From positions 1 to 54,127 of the forward strand of contig JAUCBJ010008314.1 of NCBI GenBank assembly GCA_032718475.1: a stretch of 54,127 bases of DNA. The letters run 5' to 3'. A model generated the notes under the pieces. The model saw only the letters and a program-made list of their open reading frames with translations, did no database searches and was not told where the DNA came from. Positions 10,717 to 20,932 of this stretch are shown here, one piece after another. Each line of letters starts with the position of its first letter. Within the stretch, counting starts at the first letter, position 1. Source of the DNA: Nemertoderma westbladi (lineage: Eukaryota; Xenacoelomorpha; Nemertodermatida; Nemertodermatidae). The position numbers were made by a program, and so were the translations under genes.

Positions 10717-12910
10717 CTACCGACGGCTCGCTGTCCGTCCTTGCTCTCCGGTTGCTCGTAGCAATGCTTCTTCTATTCTCTTCTCTTCTTCTCTCTTCAG
10801 TGTAGCGTCCCGCTCATGAGATCTCTCGTCGACCTCCCGGTTAAACTCCACTGTTCTTCTTCTCTCTTCCGACTGACGTCTTCTCGCTCGCCCACTCTCG
10901 GCGCTAACATCTCTCTCTCTGTCCGGCTGGACGCTCCTGGGGATACTCGTCATCCCCCTACTATTCTCCGTCGTCGGGTGCCGCGGTTCACCTAACTCGC
11001 CCCGCGCATTATCCGCCGACGCCTGTGGGACATTCTCTGCCCCCCCCCCCCCCTCTCGCCACTAATCTCTCCGTGGTGGGGCGCCCGTAGCCCCCCCCCC
11101 CCCCCCACTCGCCACTTCTTACTTCACTACCTCTTACTTCGCTTCTACGCCCCTCTCTAGTCGACGCACTGTCTCTACTGCGGCTGGGTCTGTTCACCCC
11201 CGCCTCTCCCTGTGCAACTGCGTGGCCTGGCAGGCTCCCGTCGGGTTGACTCACCCCCGCTGCTCCCTGCCTAACTACGTGGCCTTGCAGGCTCCCGTCG
11301 GGGTCTCTCACCCCCGCTACTCCCTGCGTACTAACTACGTGGCCTTGCAGGCTCCCGTTGGCCGGACCACCTGTGTCTCCTACATTAGTATTAATAGCCC
11401 CGTTATCAATATTATTATTTTCTAAATTATTTAAATTATTTGAATTATTCTGTATATTTAAATTTAAATTATTATTCGAATTATTTTGAATATTTGAATT
11501 AGAATTATTATTTGGATTATTTGTATTTAAATTTAAATTATTACCGGGTAAAAGGTTATTTCCTGCAATGAAAGTTTGGTTAGGGTTGTCTACTACGGTA
11601 CTATTAATATTAATTTCTTCTAACGTATTATTATTACCCCCCCCCCCCCCCGCCCGTACGGTTACACCAGTTCTGGTTCTGTCGTCCGGTGCCTGTAAGT
11701 GGGGTATTAACAAACGTTTCCATTACTTCTGGCTCCTCGTAAATACTACCCGAGCCAGCCTCACTCTCTGATAGTCCCAACTGCGCCAGTTCTAGTCGGC
11801 GCTTCTGCTTGGCCTGATATTGCATAAGCCCCCTTAACCGGGCATGCATATCATCCCGCATACGCTTTCCCGACTCTCTCTCTCTCTCTATCCTCTCGTA
11901 AACTTCTGGTTCGGCCAACTCTGTCCTCTCTCTCGCTCTCCTCGTTCTCTCTCTCACCTCGCTCTTACGCTCGTCTCTATTTTTGCCTCCCGTTCCTCGC
12001 GCTCCCTACAGTTTCTTGCCACCCTCTCGGCCCTCTCTCTACATTCCCTTGCTAACTCTCTCTCTCTTTCTAATAATGCGGTTCCCTCATTCAACTGCCT
12101 CTCTAACTCTTTCTGGTCTAGCGCCGCAATGTCTAGTTGACACGCCAGATCTATCTCTAACACCCTTCTTGCTTTCGCGGAGGATGTAGCGGACTTATCG
12201 GTCTCGACGGACTCCCGTCGCCTCTCTGTCCTACTAACTTTCCCCCGCTTTCTGGGGTTCTCGCTAACCGACGAGACCGAATCCTCGGAGTTAACCTCGG
12301 GTTCGCCCTCGTGCGGATCTGCCCAACCCACTAGCTTAATTCCCCTGCCATCCACTAAATACGGCCCTACGTACACTATTTCAGGCTCCATAATCCCGGA
12401 TCGCCACAGTTCGAATAGTTCGGTGGCGACCCCCCTTGCTCTCTCACTCGCCAGTTCTCCCTGCCCAAAATGAACTAGATACCAGAAATGTTTATTCGAC
12501 TCACCTAGTCGCTGGCTCAACTTTCCCTGGTTTACCTTCCTCTCCCTCTCTGGCCTCCTTTACCAGTTTCTTAGTGGCGTTGTAGGCCCGTCGAAGCCGA
12601 TCGCTGGTCCCGACGTCCTCTTCGCTGACATCTCCCTCCTCTCCTGGTTCGGCGTCGTACCGCGCCCGGGCCCCACCGTCGCCGTTCCGGTGGGCCGTCC
12701 GTCGCCTTCGGCCTGTGGCTGGCCGGCGACTTCGGTACTCCGACCGCCATCGTGCGTCGACTCGTCCCTTCCTCGTGGTAGACCGCTTGGGCTACAGGAT
12801 CGTCCCTCGTCGGCGAATCCAGCGTCGCAGGTCGATACCGTCTTGTTGCGGCCTCGTGGATCATTTGGTTGGTGTCGTCCGGGGTCCGCAGCGGCGTCCT
12901 CTCTCCCTCT
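10717..12910 (-). pseudogene. E1 N-terminal polyprotein region, frame-broken
   Basis: Counterpart of the intact N-terminal part of E2. It is split into open pieces at about 12864-12571, 12520-11954, 11957-11634, 11713-11009 and 10953-10717. Recognisable parts are the conserved domain with WYLVHFGQGEL and YVGPYLVDGRGIKLVGW, an E/R-rich coiled coil, an Asn-rich stretch (11420-11640), short GSLQGHVV repeats and an Arg-rich tail. Several breaks lie at C runs (11041-11053, 11091-11106, 11638-11651), so part of the damage could be replication slippage or sequencing error. Confidence 0.75.
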
Positions 12911-12969
12911 GGATCTGCTTTATTTCTCCCTTTCTTCTAGCAGTCACAGCTCGGTGGCTGTAGTTTTAC

Positions 12970-13366
12970 TGTGACGGTATCAAGGGATCCCGACCGGGTT
13001 AGGTTTTTACGCGTCACAGCAGGCTGATGGGTGGATACGGAAAAGTTAGAGTTTGATGTTCAACTGAGTATAATATAAAAATAATGATAGCAAATTGGAT
13101 AAGTGTACAGAACGGTAGCAAGATAATAAATCAGTGTATGGCAGCACCGCAATGACGGTAAAACTACAATGCCGGTCTGCACTGAAACTGACTACTGAAT
13201 AACTGAACCGGTAACTAATATGCATTGATAGTATATGTGATCACTTCTACACTATTGTGGCCTTTCACCTAGTGGATGCTCTCCCTCGCCCCTATTGGCT
13301 AATAATCTACTTCACGCCTCTCCACTCTCTGGGAGTGTTTCCCCCCCTGTTGGCCCCTGCTGGCTG
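12970..13366 (-). repeat. E1 5' LTR, truncated (397 of 580 bp)
   Basis: Matches 3070-3466 with about seven substitutions, then ends abruptly at a T10 tract. In element orientation the missing part is the start of U3, so promoter function may be lost. No TGG-type primer-binding site is visible just inside it. Confidence 0.88.
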
Positions 13367-13602
13367 TTTTTTTTTTGCTTTTTACATCCTCAGTCTATAG
13401 CCAGAAGAAGGCTCCGCAAGAATTCCACTAACTATTTCGGGTAACCGTTTGATTTGAAACCTCTTATGCAATTCCATATCGCCCAATCGTCGACGAATTG
13501 TTTGTATAGAAATATCCTCAAAGTGCTCTTCACGCAGTAAGCAAGAGATTCCTTGAATGTAAATCCCTTCTTAAAGTATTCTAGCAACACACGGTTGTCC
13601 AT
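13367..13602 (-). pseudogene. Integrase-like gene fragment with adjoining poly(A), frameshifted
   Basis: On the minus strand an ATG at 13602 opens MDNRVLLEYFKKGFTFKE. After a one-base frameshift near 13549 the peptide continues with ISCLLREEHFEDIS, then RRRLGDMELHKRF, and ends in SSGYRLRM at a TAA (13384-13382), followed at once by an A-rich tract (13376-13367). The N-terminal pattern resembles the start of animal integrase-core-domain proteins; that assignment is from memory of the pattern and is moderate. The poly(A) directly at the E1 LTR break suggests a retrocopied transcript. Confidence 0.5.
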
Positions 13603-16600
13603 GTCCGTACGAAATAATTAAACGGATAGCTTACCGGTATCACTTACAATAAGACTACAGTCTAATCGTATTGCCCACAATTAACAACCAAGAATGAAGT
13701 ACGTTAGCCTATAGGCAAACAAAACATTAATTTTTTTTTATCAAAACATTAATTTTTTTTGCAAAACATTAATGTTTTTTTACAAACTTAAATAACTTTT
13801 TTTGAACGTTTAAAAAAAGAAATGCAATAATTGGCCGCAACTCACCAGCGTACAAAATCCAATAATGGATATAAACGGTTTTGAAAAATTGTCATCCCTT
13901 AGGCTGCCAGGAACCGGTATAATACATGGAAATATACTTTCAGTTTCTGTTTTTAGACTCAACTACAACTACAAGCGGTACCGGTACCAGATGTGCCACT
14001 CAGAGTAGCAGAGGACTAAAGTTCTTTTGCACTGGGGTTTGACTACCGGTACTGGACTAAGGCTATCACTTTTACTTTAATCACTAGGAATACAGATAAG
14101 ATAATCTTAAAAAGTATTCAGTTTACTGGTATCAGTGGTATCTAAATAATGTAAGTATGAATACTGTACCTATTTTTTGAGACTGAAAATAATAATACCG
14201 TAATGTTGCCAGTCTATAAAGAAGACCTGGTCTTTGTGAAAAGACCTTAAAGTACTGATTTAGCCTTTCTCGCTTTACTTGGAAACTTTGGCACTGAGAA
14301 CAAACACATTTCGACTTTGTTACTGCCGAAAACATTACGGTGGAAACGTTACGGGCAGTCGCAAGGGCGGAAATAAGTGAACTGAACTATTTTCTCTACA
14401 GACACTTTTTATACCTTTTCGAACCGGTAAAACCTTCCGGTTGGCTGATTGTCCAGCTTAATGAACTGTCTTATGGGAGGGATGAATATTTATTGCGTCC
14501 GGTCCCCCCCCCCCCCCCCCCCTATCTGTATATGGTCGAGATTTGTAAATTATTAGTTATTATCACCTCGTGTCATGTCATGTTTTTACAGAGATTTCTA
14601 AAGAATCTGCTTCCCGTTGGCACTGTGTTATCCAAACTTTTTCTGATAGTTGATTATCTATGTTCAACTGTTGTCTGAATAGTTTTGACTGCAGCAACCG
14701 GGCCCTAGCAGAGCATGTGCACCAGTAATATATAAATTCTGATTAAACTTATGATTATGAGCTGCTTATAGGCAGTGTTCCGAGTGAATTTATACTTTGA
14801 CTGAATATTGGCTCCGCCGATGGTAGTATGAATAATAAGGGGTTTTAATGTGAATTTATTGTTAAGGCAATAAAGTGAGTATCGATTTAATTTGATAGTC
14901 ACAAAAGCCTTAAATCTCGACTACACTCCTCTACACGTGGCAAATTTTGAAGAAATTGGACATACAAATATAAGAGTTTTGCCCCGAAAATATATTTTTG
15001 GATTTGAAAAGTTAAATTGCATTACAGATTCCTTTAGTCTTAGAAGTGGTTCGCAAAAAAATATTTGCTCAAAATGTAGAAAATAAGAGAACAAATTTAT
15101 ATAAAAAAATATCCAGGTTTGAAATTATATTATTGCACACACCAAATAAATTTGTTTTAATCCTGGAAGTGAATCAATTTTTATTTAGGGCTCACCTAAA
15201 TGCGATCTCTGGTTTTATTAATGCATATGCTATGTATTTTTATTTATTGTTTAAAATAAGACCTTCTCTACCGATATGTAAATTATTATTAAAAAACGAC
15301 ATTTGTCGTCCTTCCCCTCCTGGCCTATGCAAAGGCTCAATCTCAATTATATAAATAGACATTGACAATTATATTACTGTATCTTGAGTTCAATGAGGGC
15401 GATATGAGTTTTTAAGCAGGAAAGATGATCTTCGAACACATGTTAGGGTTGATCTTGACTCCCTTCATTGCTATGGACATGTGACTTAGATATTGTTTGT
15501 CTCTGTGGATTCAACATAACGGTTCTAAACGTTGCCGATACGAATTTATCTTCAAAATGAGTTTATCGATCCAAAATTATATTGAAATCCCAATGTGCTT
15601 TCACTATATTTTTGTAAGTCTGCGCAAACTCAAGCGATGTACTCGCTGAATCAACATTGTCTACAAATAGTTACTTACATTGGGTTCTAGTCGCTGTCCG
15701 AGTCGGTTGGGGAATGTTCTAAGAATATCGTCCCAAACAAGATTATACATCTCAGATTTACATTGAGTTCTTTCGAGCATGAACTTCCGTTTACCGGTGG
15801 TCACTTACAGATTGGTCGGAAGCACTATATCGGCGCGGGGGACATAGTTTCAGGTGAACTCTGTCTCGCAACCATCGATCAACCATGTCCATGGTTGTTG
15901 TCCGGTTATGTACAGTACCATTTTAATTATCCATTCCCCTGGATGCAGATTTACCAACTTTTATCCATGTCTTCCCCATTGCGCACAATGTAGACCTGTA
16001 CCTACTTGGAAAGCCAAACTTCCCTTAAAACCAGACATTATGGCACTTGGATATATCCAGAGTTAACGGTTTCATGTAACTCCCATGTTCAATTGACTTT
16101 GAACATACCGCGATTTGGGCTCCCTTTGGGATGATTGACAGTAGTACAACTCTGGTTTACAACAGCTGTGGTTTGGGGGGGGGGGGGGGGGGGGGGGCCC
16201 TTTTTACATAAGCTCCATTCTAAGTCAGCAGTCAAACTCTTTTCTATAAATGGCGCCGAAATACATACATTGTAGCAACCAGGTTTGAAGTTTGACTGGG
16301 CCGACTTCAGGGTGGGCGGCCTTACACATAATTTGTGTATATTTGAAACCATATTGGCTGGCGGTATCTAGTTTGAGGTTCGGTGGGAAAATGAATATCC
16401 CTTTTCAGATGTTGTTCCTCGCCGGCTTCATGTTGGTACTGGTCCACTCCATGCGTTTCTGCAAAATGGAGTGGTCATTGGCAATCCATTCCAGTGATTC
16501 ATATAGCTTTATTTGTTACATATTGAAGTAGTCGGCCCAATACATGCGATGTTCCCCGGTGATGGCTTTGGGATGGTGTCCGCGAAGTAAATATTTGGGC

Positions 16601-16984
16601 AAGAGATCAACATAATGCGGGACGCACGATTGCACCTCGCACCTTGCACCTTGCACCTCCAAATGCAGAAAGATGCGACGCTTAAAATGTGGTCGTTGGT
16701 GCATTTCTGGGGAATCATCTTTGCTGGTTGTCCCATTGTGGTGGATTGAGGTAGGCAGTACTGATCTCCTTTGCCACATTGTGGACAGTATTTACCGAGC
16801 GAAAGCAGTTTGACATTTAACAGCGCAGCTTAGGTTCGCTGGATCATCGCTGGGTAGTCCTTCCTTACCTTCTTATTAGAAATGTTGTCGCTGTCCATGA
16901 TGGATAGGTATAATTAAGGACAATACTGTTGTATTGGGGAAAACAGTCAAAAAGACCTACCAACAGTCAGAAAAACTCACCAAC
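13603..16984. other. Intergenic stretch between the receptor gene and E1
   Basis: No gene is supported. It holds three copies of CAAAACATTAATTTTTTT-like sequence (about 13720-13790), a C19 run (14504-14522), a G23 run (16175-16197) and a short heptamer run of GCACCTT type (16631-16660). A few ORFs of 60-110 codons have no recognisable domain and no exon signals. Confidence 0.6.
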
Positions 16985-17527
16985 AATTGTTGTATACAAT
17001 TGATTTCTTTGTATCTGCTCTTCGTACTTATTCGTTATTTAGGACAGCAGTAGAACCAGTTCCATTATATGGGAATCCATGCTGGGCTCTAACTGCAGCG
17101 GACACCATATGGATGGATGGCACATACGCAAGGTTTCTAATATGGGTTCATTGTGTCAAATACAGTGCACACATCTCCAACTATATCCTGTACAGTATTG
17201 GATATGTCTCATGATATACAAACATGATACTTGAACACATGAACAGAGCCGCTTCAGCTTCGCAGGACATTGCTTTCACCGTAAGGACCCGTTGGTGCTT
17301 ACTCTTGTACTTTTGCGGCCTCATGGGGAGAATACGCATGGTGGAGTGGACATCTCACGATTTTCTTCAGATGCCTTTTAAAGGATACTTACTTGATGTG
17401 GTGAAAGAAATGGAAAATTGGAAGTTGTATAATTGGAATACAATGCCGGATTAACAACAATATGGCGCATATTGTTGTTAATGCGGCATTGTATTTTTAA
17501 TGCAGCTCCAATGCAGCATGCCTACTA
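16985..17527 (+). pseudogene. Decayed RTE-like reverse transcriptase C-terminus
   Basis: Plus-strand remnant of the LINE-A/B family. It retains PLYGNPCWALTAADT, WVHCVKYSAHISN and, after stops, weaker matches to the FAGHCFRR and FLRR parts. The 3' end (AATGCAGC...AATGCAGCATGCC at 17500-17527) matches the tail of LINE-B. Stops and indels throughout make it old. A perfect-looking hairpin (17437-17495) sits just before the tail. Confidence 0.8.
17437..17495. repeat. 59-bp hairpin-forming inverted repeat
   Basis: 28-base arms with a single mismatch around a 3-base centre (GCG at 17465-17467). The inner arm reads ATTAACAACAATATG. It lies within the decayed RT remnant and has no counterpart in LINE-B. 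Confidence 0.85.
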
Positions 17528-17962
17528 CAGATTGAGATAATGGTAGCCTCGGGAGTTGAATGGCATAATTGAATCGCAGTATGCCTAACTAATGGAAGCG
17601 ATGTAAACGGTCTGATATACTAGAAATTAATATCAAATTACTGTAGTTTGGCTTTGGGATATTTTGATTTCCTTAGGGGACTGACTGTTTGTCCTTCTAT
17701 TTCGGCACCAATCTTCCGGGCAAGCCTGCACCATCCTCGAACACCAGGCAGCATTTTCTTTACAAGCCTATTAATTTCTACTTTAAATTAAAGTAATATA
17801 GCAATGGAAAAGTACCACTTTAAGACTACAAGTACACATTTTTTCTCTATATTATAGTATTTACCTCACTAGCATACAGTATATAAAACACCTCGAATTA
17901 TATATAACAAGTAAACACGTTTTGAGTTGTGAGTTGTATCTATTCGTTCACTGTTTCCTAGG
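17528..17962 (-). other. Likely 3' UTR and downstream region of the peptide receptor
   Basis: Non-coding sequence just 3' of the receptor stop codon on the minus strand. No clear polyadenylation site could be assigned by eye. Confidence 0.4.
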
Positions 17963-18517
17963 CTACACTTTCGTTTCGTTTGTGCTTTTCTCTTTAATTG
18001 AAGATTGCCCATTTCCTTGCGTCCTATCATTGACTTGGAGAGCGCCCTGGGGCTGGGGCGCCTGTCTCGCCTTGAAAAGCCCACAGCACGAGAGATATTC
18101 AGCAAAACCTTTCCGAAAATTGGGACTCATGAAAGCGTAAATCACGGGATTCAGACACACATGAATATAAAGAATCATAGTGGCTGCGAAAGCGAACACA
18201 TTGAATGTGAAGCTTGTATTTGTAGAGTTATGGAGCAAAGTTCCCATCAACAATACAATGTTAATAGGTAAGCAGCAGAGCGCGAACACCAAACAGACAA
18301 CGACGACCATCTTGGCAACTCGTCGTTTCGTACGGAGGGCCTCCATACTCATTCCACCAGGTCGCGTCCCCATCCACAATCGGCGTAGCATCAACATGTA
18401 CAGCACAACCATAGCGACAAGGGGTATAACGTAACTCCATATCAGGAAAATCGATGAGAATATCTTGAGGTCGTTCATTGAGATGAACCCTTTACACACG
18501 GCTATGCCAGTTTCTTC
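17963..18517 (-). CDS. Galanin/allatostatin-A-like peptide receptor, exon 3 (TM5-TM7 and tail)
   Basis: A 555-bp terminal exon, 184 codons plus stop, starting after TTCTTTGCAG in phase 0. It begins in extracellular loop 2 with the conserved disulfide cysteine (GIAVCKGF). TM5 (IFLIWSYVIPLVAMVVLYML), a basic third loop (RTKRRVAK), TM6 (MVVVVCLVFALCCLPINIVL) and TM7 with the NPVIYAF form of the NPxxY motif follow. The tail carries NFRKGF for helix 8 and a CC pair that may be palmitoylated. The receptor would sit in the plasma membrane and couple a neuropeptide to G proteins. It resembles galanin, allatostatin-A and kisspeptin receptors; which is closest cannot be settled by eye. The ORF continues 14 codons upstream only as intron. 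Confidence 0.92.
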   Translation of the reverse strand, partial: EETGIAVCKGFISMNDLKIFSSIFLIWSYVIPLVAMVVLYMLMLRRLWMGTRPGGMSMEALRTKRRVAKMVVVVCLVFALCCLPINIVLLMGTLLHNSTNTSFTFNVFAFAATMILYIHVCLNPVIYAFMSPNFRKGFAEYLSCCGLFKARQAPQPQGALQVNDRTQGNGQSSIKEKSTNETKV

Positions 18518-18769
18518 CTGCAAAGAATAAATGTATTTTGCAAAGAAATGGGCGCACAATTGATCCAGATAAGGTGTTTACAATTAAATAAAGATACTTT
18601 TCTGTGGTATAACGAGTGGTGAGTGTATAACCAGCCACCCAGCCAAAAGAAATCCATCATCATCGTTTGGAAAATGTAGAGAAAATCAGACATTAACACT
18701 ATTAGTACCGGGCTATAAATTCTTGTAGAAATACCAGGAGGGTGGTGGTCATATTGACCCTTTCAAAAT

Positions 18770-19102
18770 ATACAAATTTTAACGAAAACGTCTGATTTTT
18801 GGTTTGTACGTTTTCTGTCTCGCTGATTCTAATGGAATACATTTTCGATGCTCCGGATCATTGCAACTTGTATTTTTCTGCGTAATCTGGCAAATTTTGG
18901 TGCAAGCACCAAAATTTCGCACCCACTTCTCAAAAATACAGGAATATGATGTCCAGTGCAGATTTTATTTATTCCATGGTATTCAAAACGTGGTGCTGGC
19001 ACAAAATATTTCACCCACCGCCGAAAAATACAAGTTTGTGAACTCTTATGCAATTTTTACTTATCCATTGCATTTAGAACCGTCACAAACCCGTATAACG
19101 CA
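18770..19102. repeat. Palindrome-bearing tandem repeat, left part
   Basis: Units related to those at 22878-23390 and, inverted, at 41590-42090. Each has a palindrome of the CAAAATTTGGTGCT type (here 18891-18918 and a weaker one near 18988), then a block like CACCCAC..CGAAAAATACAAGTTTG, then TTTATTCCATTG..TTTAGAACC and CCCGTATAACGCA. LINE-B is inserted in the last unit. Confidence 0.75.
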
Positions 19103-19144
19103 CTACTACTACTAGGATCGGCATGCTGCATTGCAGCTGCATTT

Positions 19145-20932
19145 TTAAGAATGCTGTGCCGGCTTGTCAACAAAATTGCACCGCCACAACTCCCTATCAC
19201 CCATGACATTTGCTAGATCATCCGCATCTTTAAGGCCAGTGTCCTTTAAGATGCGTCTCAAGAAAGTCATGGGCTGTCCACCATGCTTATTCACTCCATG
19301 AGGCTGCCAAAGTACAAGATTATGCACTGGCTGGTCCTCACGGCGAAAGCAATGTCCTGCAAAGCGGAGGCGATTTTGTTCTAGTGTCAAGCTTGGGGGA
19401 ACCAATGAGACACCTCCAATGTTATATAGTGTCTGGTTGGAGATGTGTGCATTGTACTTGACACAATGTACCCGGCGTAGCATTCTTGTGAATGTGCCAT
19501 CCAGAGATTTGGTGTCCTCAGCAGTTAGAGCCCAGCATGGACTCCCGTAGAGGAGTACTGGAACTACTGCTGCTCTGAATAATCGGACCTTAAGTTTCCG
19601 ATTAATTCTAGGTGACTTCCAAATCCTGGAAAGCCTATTCAAGGCTGCCCATGCCTTTCCCTTACGTATTCGAAGGTCCTCACCTGACTTCCGGATCCAT
19701 GATCCCAGGTAACAGAAGTCGTCCACATGCTCAAGCATACCATCCTTTGAGCTTATGCTCATCCGATCAGAGACTTGCTGAGGACTTTCAAAGTTAACTG
19801 TCAGAATTTTGGTCTTTCTGGAGTTAATAAAAAGACCAACACTAGAAGCAGCATGTTCTAATGAGCTGAGGAGCCGCTGGGCTCCCTCTAATGATTCTGA
19901 GAGTACTCCTAAGTCATCAGCAAAGTCTAGATCAGTTAGGTACTTGGCAGGATTTCCTCGACTTCTGGAGCCAGTAGGTGGAGTTATCATCACCCCATCA
20001 TCATTATGATGATCTAAGGACATGCGTAGAACATAGTCAACCACAATAATGAACAAGAATGGTGCAAGTGTGTCTCCTTGGAGGACGCCCCATAACACTT
20101 CAAATGGTTCTGTGTCACCATCAACAGTAGACACAAATGTTGTCGAACCATCGTATACTGATCTGATTGCTGCAATAATTTCATCAGGAATCCCATATAA
20201 TGAAAGTATGCTGAACATACGTGAGCGAGAGACTGAATCAAAGGCCTTGAAGAAGTCAACAAAGATAACAGCCAGATGCCTGTCTTTCTTTTTTGATAAC
20301 TCTTCAATTATCCTTCTAAGTGCCAAAATGGGCTCCATGGTCCCACGACCTTTACGGAACCCATTCTGATTTCCACGTAGCAGTCTCTCAATGGGATCCC
20401 TGATGCGATTTAATAGAATTCTATTGTATAGTTTTGCAGCAATCGAGATCAATGAGATTCCCCGAAAAGAACCATAGAGTGTTAGGTTGCCCTTCTTGGG
20501 AACTGGCACCAACTTATTTGTTTTCATTTCTTGTGGGACTCTTGTTGTACGGTACATGTCTACTATGATGGGATAGATGAGCTTTAAACACTCAGGTATT
20601 TTAAAGACCTCAGGGGGAACACCATCTACTCCACTGGCACGATTGGTCTTAATGCTCTTTGCAGCAGCCTTCACTTCTGCAAAGGAGATATCGCCAATGG
20701 GAATATCTGGGAGTACAGACTCAGACACTTTTACTTCTATAAAGTTATCAGGCAATACCCTGTCATTATTGAGGAGCTTTTCAAAGTGGGCTTTCCAACC
20801 ATTGAGGCGATCGGCTGGTGATTCAGCCTTAACCTTGGTGGTTGGTTGGCTTTTCCGCCCAGTAAGCAGATTGATCAGATTTCCATGCCTGGGATGATTG
20901 CCTGCTGTCGTCAGCATCATTGATGGCATCAA
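19145..20932 (-). CDS. LINE-B reverse transcriptase part
   Basis: A 595-codon open frame. The real coding continuity starts about 20 codons in (INLLTGRKSQPTTKV), because the first residues lie in the overlap with the endonuclease frame. Polymerase motifs in order: VPKKGNLTLYGSFRGISLIS, FVDFFKAFDSVSR (catalytic Asp), GVLQGDTLAPFLFI and LDFADDLGVLSE (catalytic Asp pair, FADD rather than YADD). A C-terminal region with CWALTAEDT and FAGHCFRRED is also typical of such elements. It copies element RNA at a nicked chromosomal site. The RTE-like clade is inferred from pattern. The missing upstream half is the endonuclease in the other frame. Confidence 0.9.
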   Translation of the reverse strand: MMPSMMLTTAGNHPRHGNLINLLTGRKSQPTTKVKAESPADRLNGWKAHFEKLLNNDRVLPDNFIEVKVSESVLPDIPIGDISFAEVKAAAKSIKTNRASGVDGVPPEVFKIPECLKLIYPIIVDMYRTTRVPQEMKTNKLVPVPKKGNLTLYGSFRGISLISIAAKLYNRILLNRIRDPIERLLRGNQNGFRKGRGTMEPILALRRIIEELSKKKDRHLAVIFVDFFKAFDSVSRSRMFSILSLYGIPDEIIAAIRSVYDGSTTFVSTVDGDTEPFEVLWGVLQGDTLAPFLFIIVVDYVLRMSLDHHNDDGVMITPPTGSRSRGNPAKYLTDLDFADDLGVLSESLEGAQRLLSSLEHAASSVGLFINSRKTKILTVNFESPQQVSDRMSISSKDGMLEHVDDFCYLGSWIRKSGEDLRIRKGKAWAALNRLSRIWKSPRINRKLKVRLFRAAVVPVLLYGSPCWALTAEDTKSLDGTFTRMLRRVHCVKYNAHISNQTLYNIGGVSLVPPSLTLEQNRLRFAGHCFRREDQPVHNLVLWQPHGVNKHGGQPMTFLRRILKDTGLKDADDLANVMGDRELWRCNFVDKPAQHS

